Source of the DNA: an uncultured Verrucomicrobiota bacterium
GTDB taxonomy: Bacteria; Verrucomicrobiota; Verrucomicrobiia; Limisphaerales; UBA9464
DNA: 8,121 bases
Direction of reading: 5' to 3'
Assembly (NCBI GenBank): GCA_903864375.1
Contig: CAIPFS010000672.1
Span: 1-8,121, forward strand
Both the position numbers and the translations under genes were made by a program. Of this stretch, positions 1 through 5,925 are shown piece by piece. Position 1 is the first letter of the stretch, and every line of letters starts with the position of its first letter. The notes beneath the pieces were generated by a model. That model did no database searches and was not told where the DNA came from. It saw nothing but the letters and a program-made list of their open reading frames with translations.

Positions 1-27
1 AGCCGCCCCTTTCCGGGCGGCTTTTTT
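1..27 (+). terminator. Rho-independent terminator of an upstream gene
   Basis: A perfect 8-bp GC-rich stem (AGCCGCCC at 1-8 pairs with GGGCGGCT at 15-22) closes a 6-base loop (CTTTCC) and runs straight into a T6 tract at 22-27, followed by GTT. This is the textbook shape of an intrinsic terminator reading left to right. It must serve a plus-strand gene that ends just outside the window, and it isolates the YHYH/di-heme operon from upstream transcription. The opposite direction is not supported because no A-tract is visible to the left, although the window edge limits that check. Confidence 0.9.
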
Positions 28-168
28 GTTGGTTTCACCCCTATTCAGCGGCGGTTCGGGTCAATTTTACCCTCCCTTTACAAATCGTCCGGCTGGGATC
101 ACACGGGCTTTACATCGAGCCGGCTTGCTGATGCCCGACAACCAACCAACAATTAATCTTCAACTCCG

Positions 169-1926
169 ATGAAAATCCCCTGTTTACTGGCCTCTCTGTC
201 CGTCGTGACTCTGATGTCCCAGGCGGCGAGTCCCCGAATCGACTCCTGGATGACCGATCGTTCGGGAGCCTATGCCCGCATCTACACCAACGCGACCGCC
301 CAGGCCGCCCGTTCCAGCTCCACCACCTGGAGCAATGGGAGCCAGACACAATCGCTTCCCGCCTATTCCGGGGTCCAGGAAATCACCTATTCCAGCGACT
401 GGGTCTACATCCGGACCACCGGCCTGGGCTTGCATACCATGGGACCCTGGGCGGCCGGATTTCCCAACCTGCCCGCCAATCAGCATGGGTACTATCGGTT
501 TCCGTTGAATCCGGTCGCTCCGTCCGCTGGAACGGCGAAGACCCTGACGGGCAACGGAACGATCGGCTTCTTTGTCGATGGCGTCGCCATGTTTGATTCG
601 CGCGATGCCCACTACTGGAATGGGACCACGGATGACGTCGGTGGAACGGGCAACTGGAACCGCGAAGCCTACGTGAATGAGGGGGCCACCTTCGATCCCG
701 CTTATGCCCATCAGGAGAACACCGGCACTTATCATTATCACGCCAATCCGGTCGCCCTTCGTCACCTTCTTGGAGATCATGTCGCCTTCAATACCTCGTC
801 CCAGACCTACTCCGAGATGACGAATCCGGTGGTCCGCCATTCTCCCATCCTCGGCTGGGTGGCTGACGGGTACCCGATTTATGGGCCGTATGGCTATGCC
901 GTTGCCACGAACCCCGCGAGCGGTCTCCGGCGGATGGTGTCCGGCTACCATTTGAGGAATGGAACGATGAACACCGATGATTTGTCGGTGATGGGTCGCA
1001 AATCTTTGCCGGCCTGGGCGACCCGCCTCTATGCCTCCGGGGGCACGACGACCGGTCCGGACGTCTCCCAAACTTATCCGCTCGGGCGGTACATGGAGGA
1101 CAATGCCTACCTGGGCGATTTGGGGTATACACAGGGAACGGATTTCGATCTTGATGAGTCGAACGGACGGTTCTGTGTCACTCCCGAATTTCCCCAAGGC
1201 ACCTATGCCTACTTTGTCTGCATCGCAGCAGATGGAACACCCGTGTTTCCTTACAATATCGGAAGGGCCTATTACGGCACCGTCAAAGCCGGTCCGGTCA
1301 CGACGCTCACAGAGACGGTGGCGAGCTGGTTTGTGGGTGGGGCGGACTCTCCCGTTGTTGTGGAGGCGTCCCGCGTCAACGGTGGGTCCGTCACCCTGGT
1401 CTGGAGTGCGGTGGAAGGGGGCACCTATCAGGTCGAAGGCAGCACGGAATTGAAACACTGGAGCGCCGCGACAACCGGGGTTGCGGCGGTGGGCAACACC
1501 GCCGGGACGAATGTCGCGGCAGCGGATCTCGCCGGCTTTTTCCGGGTCAATCAGACGGCTCTGGCCAGCTACGATTCCGTAACCAACAGTTCCGGCAACA
1601 CGGGCGGAGGAGGCGGCCCGGGTGGAGGGGGCGGGAATCCCACCCTGGATCATCTTACGCCAAACGCGGGTGCACGGGGATCGACGGTCGTCGTGACCTT
1701 CGCACTCGGTGCGATGGCTCCACCGGCCGCCATTCAACCCACCTCGGCTTCTCTGGGAACCCTTGTCGGAAAGAAGCTTTCGCGAAGCGGGTCCAACGTC
1801 ACGGCCACCTTTGATATCCCGCCAACGGCCGCTGCCGGAGTCGTTACGGCGTCGGTCGTCTTCCCGGGACCTCCTGGCATGGGTAATGTGACCTTTACCC
1901 TGGTCAACGGCTTCACCATCCAATGA
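169..1926 (+). CDS. Secreted YHYH-family protein with C-terminal IPT-like domain
   Basis: A 585-residue protein with a short signal peptide (residues 1 to about 20, hydrophobic core LLASLSVVTLM, cut near SQAAS). The main part, about 25-375, matches the YHYH protein family (Pfam YHYH): the name-giving motif YHYH is at 188-191, GWVADGYPIYGPYG at 229-242, LDESNGRF at 328-335, and GTYAYF followed by FPYNIG at 344-365. The family's biochemical function is not established; its conserved His, Tyr and Asp residues suggest metal binding (inference). Residues about 395-460 form a small beta-rich module (VEGSTELKHWSA, ending FFRV) common in secreted Verrucomicrobiota proteins. A Gly-rich linker at 479-489 leads to an IPT/TIG-like beta-sandwich at about 491-585. 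ATG at 169 is chosen because it gives a normal signal peptide; no Shine-Dalgarno site is visible in CTTCAACTCCG before it. No convincing promoter was found in the 23-168 leader. It is the first gene of a probable operon with the MbnP-MbnH-like fusion 38 bases downstream. Confidence 0.88.
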   Translation: MKIPCLLASLSVVTLMSQAASPRIDSWMTDRSGAYARIYTNATAQAARSSSTTWSNGSQTQSLPAYSGVQEITYSSDWVYIRTTGLGLHTMGPWAAGFPNLPANQHGYYRFPLNPVAPSAGTAKTLTGNGTIGFFVDGVAMFDSRDAHYWNGTTDDVGGTGNWNREAYVNEGATFDPAYAHQENTGTYHYHANPVALRHLLGDHVAFNTSSQTYSEMTNPVVRHSPILGWVADGYPIYGPYGYAVATNPASGLRRMVSGYHLRNGTMNTDDLSVMGRKSLPAWATRLYASGGTTTGPDVSQTYPLGRYMEDNAYLGDLGYTQGTDFDLDESNGRFCVTPEFPQGTYAYFVCIAADGTPVFPYNIGRAYYGTVKAGPVTTLTETVASWFVGGADSPVVVEASRVNGGSVTLVWSAVEGGTYQVEGSTELKHWSAATTGVAAVGNTAGTNVAAADLAGFFRVNQTALASYDSVTNSSGNTGGGGGPGGGGGNPTLDHLTPNAGARGSTVVVTFALGAMAPPAAIQPTSASLGTLVGKKLSRSGSNVTATFDIPPTAAAGVVTASVVFPGPPGMGNVTFTLVNGFTIQ

Positions 1927-1934
1927 ATTCGAAT

Positions 1935-1955
1935 GGGCCTGACCGGTTCAGGCCC
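1935..1955 (+). other. Intercistronic hairpin
   Basis: A perfect 8-bp inverted repeat (GGGCCTGA at 1935-1942 and TCAGGCCC at 1948-1955, 5-base loop CCGGT) lies wholly between the stop of the YHYH gene (1924-1926) and the preferred ATG of the next gene at 1965. There is no T-tract after it, so it is unlikely to terminate transcription efficiently. It could stabilise the 3' end of the first cistron or tune translation of the second, whose start lies 9 bases after the stem. The structure is seen in the sequence; its role is inferred. Confidence 0.6.
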
Positions 1956-1964
1956 GCTACTTCC

Positions 1965-3750
1965 ATGAATCAACGGCACTTCTCTGGCCTCATCGGCGTT
2001 CTCCTTTGGGCGTGCCTTGGCCTGTCGTTGGGAGTGTGCCGGGTGCCGGCGGCCTCTGTGTCGATATCCATTGAGCCCCGATGGGGACACGCGGGGGTGC
2101 GAGTCGGGGACCGCCAGGATTCGGCCATCGATGGCACTTCCCGCACCGTGGAACGACTGGACGGGCTGTTTTCCGGATTCCAGCTGCTCGCCGATGACGG
2201 CCACTGGATACCGGCCAGTGGCCAGGTGGGTTGGATGAGCCTTGGACAAAACCGAATGGAGGTGACTCTCACCAACCTTCCGTCCCGGAATTACCAGGCC
2301 CTTCGATTCGATTTGGGACTTCCGCCGGAGATCAATCATTCCGACCCTGCGACGTTTGCTCCCCAGGACCCTCTCAACCCGTCGCTGAATGGTCTCCATT
2401 GGAGTTGGCAGGGCGGATATGTCTTTCTGGCCCTGGAGGGGCATTGGAGGACGTCGGGCGGTCAGGAAGGAGGCTATTCCTATCATCTGGCCAACGATCC
2501 AAGTCGCAGGACATTTGAGCTTCCGGTCCGCTTCGACCTCACAAACGGGTCCCGCCTGGCTCTCGGACTCCAGTTGGACCAGGTGTTTGACGGGCGTCAA
2601 CCCATCGGCCCCATGAGTGAGAATGCATCGACGCATTCGCGGACTAACGACCTGCTGCGCTTGCGTCTCCTCGCGAATCTGGACGCGGCCTGGACGTTGG
2701 ACGTCCGTCCTGATGAATCGAAAGACCCCAAGCCCGTGGGGATGTCCGCCACGGTTTTGATCGCATCCAACGCCCCGCTCCATCGATTTCAGATGCCGCA
2801 TAGCTTTCCGCAGCCGGCACTACCCCGGGACAACCCGCTTACGGAACCGGGGGTTGCCCTCGGCAGGGCCCTGTTTTCAGAGACCCGGTTATCCGGCGAT
2901 GATTCACAGTCCTGTGCCTCCTGCCATCGGAGCGAAGCCGCCTTTTCAGATGCACCCCGGCGCGTCAGTCGCGGGATCGATGGCGCGGAAGGTCGGCGAA
3001 ATGCCATGGGGTTATACAATCTGGCCTGGCAGACCCGTTTCTTTTGGGACGGACGGGCACAATCCCTCCGTGAACAGGTCCTGGCACCGATCCAGAATCC
3101 GGCGGAGATGCACTCCTCCCTGGAATCCGTGACGAACAAATTGATGGCAGCGGGATATGCTCCGGCATTTGAGGCGGCGTTCGGACCGGGCGGAATCAAT
3201 TCGGATCGTGTCGCCCGCGCGTTGGAGCAATACCTCCTCACCCTGATCTCCGGGCGTTCCCGATTTGACCGGGTGCAGGCGGGTCTGGAGCGCCCCACGG
3301 TGGAGGAATCCCGCGGTTTTCAATTGTTCTTCACCGAATACGATCCCCGTCATGAGCAATACGGTGCGGACTGTTTCCATTGTCACGGTGGCGCGCTGTT
3401 CAGTGATTTTGGCTTTCATAACAATGGGCTGGACGACCTCCCCCTTGCTCGTGACGAGGGCCGAAGGGCTGTCACTGGAGGCGTGACGGACAAGGCCAAG
3501 TTCAAGACCCCCCTCTCTTCGCAACGTGGCGGTGACCGGTCCCTACATGCACGATGGCCGGTTTGCAACGCTCGAGGAGGTGGTGGCCCACTACGTCAGC
3601 GGGGTCCGGCGATCGGATACCCTGGACCCGAATCTTGCCAAACATCCCTACGGAGGTGTCCCCCTGTCCAGGGAGGATCAGAAGGCCCTTGTGGCATTCC
3701 TGAAGATGTTGACTGATGAGGAACTGATTCCTGCCGTCGCGGGGCGTTAG
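1965..3750 (+). CDS. MbnP-like / MbnH-like di-heme peroxidase fusion, frameshifted
   Basis: Exported two-domain protein, 594 residues once one base of the C6 run at 3508-3513 is skipped. ATG at 1965 is preferred: it begins MNQRHFSGLIGVLLWACLGL, a good signal peptide ending near VPAAS. The in-frame ATG at 1923 (overlapping the previous stop) would add 14 residues and translate through the hairpin. Residues about 32-215 resemble the MbnP family: NHSDP, then DPLNPSLNG, then HWSWQGGYVFLALEG at 145-159. Residues about 290-594 are a MauG/MbnH-type di-heme cytochrome c: heme motifs CASCH at 317-321 (codons 2913-2927) and CFHCH at 470-474 (codons 3372-3386), a conserved inter-heme Trp in FFWDGR (Trp361), and after the frameshift SLRNVAVTGPYMHDGRF and VVAHY, whose Tyr543 is the likely distal heme ligand. 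In known pairs MbnH converts a Trp of MbnP to kynurenine and MbnP binds copper. Here the two are fused. Without the slip, translation ends at 3716 with about 70 unrelated residues. A simple cytochrome c peroxidase is less likely because of the N-terminal domain. Confidence 0.85.
3508..3513 (+). other. Frameshift in C6 homopolymer inside the di-heme domain
   Basis: The upstream frame reads KFKTP and then loses all family similarity (LSSQRGGDRSLHARW and onward). The next frame, entered by omitting one C, reads SLRNVAVTGPYMHDGRFATL, the conserved sequence that follows KFKTP in CCP/MauG proteins. The junction is therefore pinned to the six C at 3508-3513, where five are expected. Because both sides stay conserved, the lesion is either a homopolymer sequencing/assembly error or very recent. 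A programmed +1 slip is possible but nothing specific supports it. Confidence 0.85.
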
Positions 3751-3882
3751 AGGGCGCTCATTCCACCCCTCCGTTCCCGGCCACGAATGAATTCGTTGAG
3801 TCAGTGGCTGATGGGGCAGTCGACGCTCACGTGCGAAAGGACTCCGCCGTCCCGGGATGGCAACCGGCCGATGGGCGCCAGC

Positions 3883-5727
3883 CTACCGCAGCAATCCGAG
3901 CTCGCGGTTGGCGGCCCGCAGGCGTCGGCTGAGGCTGAGGGTCAGACTCTTGAGGAGTTTGATCCGGATTTCCGGATACCGGCGCCCCAGAAGTTCCAGT
4001 TCCTGTGCCGTGAGGATGTCACACTCGACATCGGTGTCGGCAATGACCGTGGCGGAGCGGGGCGCGCCATCGATGACGGCCATTTCACCGAACGTCATGC
4101 CCGGCCCCATCGCTGCCAGACGTTTCCGATCTCCGGTTTCCGTCTGAATGACCACGCTGACTTCGCCCCGGGCCAGGAAGAACATCTCGTGGGCGGGGTC
4201 CCCGGCGCTGAGAATGATTTCACCGGCCCGGAAGTTTCGACGCTGGAGTGAAGCAACGAATATCGCGTATTCATCCGGGTCAAGGTCCTGACAGAGCTCG
4301 TAGAGGGGCGTGGACGGAGCTTCGCCGCTGTCGGAGGTGATGGGGAGGGAGGCCAGCAGACTGTTTTCGCACCATTCCAGGGCCAGATCGTTGTCGTCGG
4401 CCGTTCGGAAGATCAGTTCACGTTGGGTGCCAAGCCGGGCGGTCATGTACCGGCGCAGCAACGACAGGTGATGGGAATGGCTGATGACAACGGATTTGCC
4501 CTGCTTGTGTGCCTTGAGCAGCAATTCGTGAAGCAGCCAGCAGGCACTTTCACTGAGGCTCAACACCCGGCGTAAATCAAGAACGAGGTAGGCCATGGAG
4601 TCGAAGCTCTCGATGATGTCCCGGACGACCGCTTCGGTGGTGGAAAAACTGAGGTCGCCCTGCAATTGATAGACTTGAATCCGGCCACCGAATTCGCGGA
4701 GCAGGTTGCGTTGTTCGGCCGGACGGCTTCGATTGGACGAGAAATCCGTACCGGTGGCCTTCAGCCGAATCGCCGAGGTGGCACCGGACGCGCGATTGAA
4801 GAGGTGGAGATCGCAATGACGCGATAGGGCATCGTACACCTTGATGCCGCGCACGCTGTTGCCCCAGGTGTTGAGAGGAGGTGAAAACACGCCGATCCCG
4901 AGGTGTCCGGGAAGAACGGCAATGATGCCGCCGGCCACACCACTCTTTGCCGGCATTCCGACCGAGTACATCCATTCGCCGGCCGCGTCATACATCCCGC
5001 ACGATCCCATGATGCTGAGGACGTTTTCGACATACTCACCCCGGATGGCCCGTTTCCCTGTGACGGGATTAACGCCACGGTTCGCCAGGGTCGCCGCCAT
5101 CAAACCAAGGTGACGACAGGTGACCGAGATCGAGCATTGCTGGAAATAGGTTTCAACCGTGGGAATGGGGTCGTCGTTGAGAATTCCGAAGTTCCGCAAC
5201 ATGTATCCAATCGCACGGTTGCGGTGACCGGTTTCACTTTCGGAACGGTAGACGGACGGGTCGGTGGCGAGGGGGCCTCCGGCAAATAACGACAGGGTAT
5301 TGAGAATACACTTTAATTTGTGTTCCGGAGTGTCTCCGGCCACCAGGGAGGTGGACGCGATGGCCCCTGCATTGATCATCGGGTTCAACGGCCGACCGGT
5401 TCCCGCCTCCAGGCTGATCGAATTGAACGGGTTGCCGGTGGGTTCCAGCCCGACCTTTTTCAGGACCTCCGCCCGCCCATGTTCCTCCAGGGCCATGCCG
5501 TAGACGAATGGCTTGGAGATGGACTGGATGGTGAAGGGAAGCCGCGAGTCCCCGACCTCGTAGACCGCCCCATTGGCGGTGACCAGACAGATCCCGAACC
5601 AGTTGGGATCCGCCTTGGCGAGTTCGGGGATGTAGGTGGCGACGGTTCCTTCCGAGATACCGGCAAACTGGGCATGCAGGTTCTCCAGGTAATCCTGAAC
5701 GGGCGAAGTCTCGGTGATTTGTTTCAA
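3883..5727 (-). CDS. glsA: Glutaminase A with STAS and cyclic-nucleotide-binding domains
   Basis: A 614-residue cytoplasmic protein; the glutaminase part hydrolyses L-glutamine to glutamate and ammonia. Residues 1 to about 310 are a complete serine-dependent glutaminase: catalytic SxxK tetrad Ser69-Ile-Ser-Lys72, plus Asn119 (PMINAGAIAS), Glu163, Asn170, Tyr194, Tyr246 and Val264 (KSGVAGG), all in the family's expected context. Residues about 348-450 form a STAS domain (LVLDLRRVLSLSESACWLL). Residues about 485-605 form a CRP-type cyclic-nucleotide-binding domain with the phosphate-binding cassette FGEMAVIDGAPRSATV at 546-561, including Glu548 and Arg557, so ligand binding is plausible. The start is TTG at 5727: no in-frame ATG lies between it and the upstream stop, and family proteins begin a few residues before the DYLENLHAQFAG segment. 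No Shine-Dalgarno site is visible. It is convergent with the di-heme gene (132-base gap, no clear terminator) and divergent from the ThuA gene. The extra domains suggest post-translational control by a second messenger; the ligand is unknown. Confidence 0.93.
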   Translation of the reverse strand: MKQITETSPVQDYLENLHAQFAGISEGTVATYIPELAKADPNWFGICLVTANGAVYEVGDSRLPFTIQSISKPFVYGMALEEHGRAEVLKKVGLEPTGNPFNSISLEAGTGRPLNPMINAGAIASTSLVAGDTPEHKLKCILNTLSLFAGGPLATDPSVYRSESETGHRNRAIGYMLRNFGILNDDPIPTVETYFQQCSISVTCRHLGLMAATLANRGVNPVTGKRAIRGEYVENVLSIMGSCGMYDAAGEWMYSVGMPAKSGVAGGIIAVLPGHLGIGVFSPPLNTWGNSVRGIKVYDALSRHCDLHLFNRASGATSAIRLKATGTDFSSNRSRPAEQRNLLREFGGRIQVYQLQGDLSFSTTEAVVRDIIESFDSMAYLVLDLRRVLSLSESACWLLHELLLKAHKQGKSVVISHSHHLSLLRRYMTARLGTQRELIFRTADDNDLALEWCENSLLASLPITSDSGEAPSTPLYELCQDLDPDEYAIFVASLQRRNFRAGEIILSAGDPAHEMFFLARGEVSVVIQTETGDRKRLAAMGPGMTFGEMAVIDGAPRSATVIADTDVECDILTAQELELLGRRYPEIRIKLLKSLTLSLSRRLRAANRELGLLR

Positions 5728-5925
5728 CGGATTTTGTAAGAGGGTGTGTTCCGGGCGGCTTCAAATGCAAGCTCATCGCTCAACCCGGGTATCGGGAGCT
5801 GGACCGGGGGATTGGCGCAACCCGGTGAGGGTCAATGAAAGCAATGGACGCCTTTTCAAGCCGGAATCCAGGCTTGCCTGAGGGGCTCTGAATGCGGCCC
5901 ACTTGATTCCAATCTTCCTATCGTC
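5728..5925. other. Divergent intergenic region, no recognised promoter
   Basis: This 198-base spacer must hold the start signals of both the glutaminase (leftward) and the ThuA gene (rightward). I see no convincing -35/-10 pair on either strand. It contains an 8-base direct repeat CAACCCGG at 5781-5788 and 5818-5825, a 6-bp inverted repeat ACCGGG/CCCGGT at 5803-5808 and 5821-5826, and a weak stem CAAGCC/GGCTTG about 8 bases apart near 5850-5870. These could be operator half-sites but are short enough to be chance in GC-rich DNA. Confidence 0.4.

Noticed and set aside
77..114. Two TTTACA hexamers 32 bases apart, and an inverted repeat CCGGCT/AGCCGG at 89-94 and 118-123, upstream of the YHYH gene
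   Set aside because: Neither hexamer has a plausible -10 element at 16-18 bases, and the repeat arms are only 6 bp with a 23-base gap; not enough to call a promoter or operator.
184..1923. A 579-residue open frame antisense to almost the whole YHYH gene
   Set aside because: Its translation is Arg/Gly/Ser-rich with no recognisable domain, and the sense frame has a signal peptide and clear family motifs. Long antisense frames are expected in GC-rich coding DNA.
1923..1964. ATG at 1923 overlapping the YHYH stop codon as start of the di-heme gene
   Set aside because: It would put 14 polar residues before the signal peptide and require translation through the hairpin; ATG at 1965 gives a normal signal peptide. 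It cannot be fully excluded without experiment.
1734..2801. A 355-residue minus-strand open frame bridging the first two genes
   Set aside because: It spans the junction of two well-supported plus-strand genes and shows no motif; it is a composition shadow.
3781..3794. Small inverted repeat ACGAA-TGAA-TTCGT between the convergent di-heme and glutaminase genes
   Set aside because: A 5-bp AT-containing stem with no T- or A-tract beside it is too weak to call a terminator for either gene.
3787..4251. A plus-strand open frame antisense to the 3' end of the glutaminase gene
   Set aside because: The minus strand here encodes the cyclic-nucleotide-binding domain with an intact cassette; the plus-strand product has no supporting motif.
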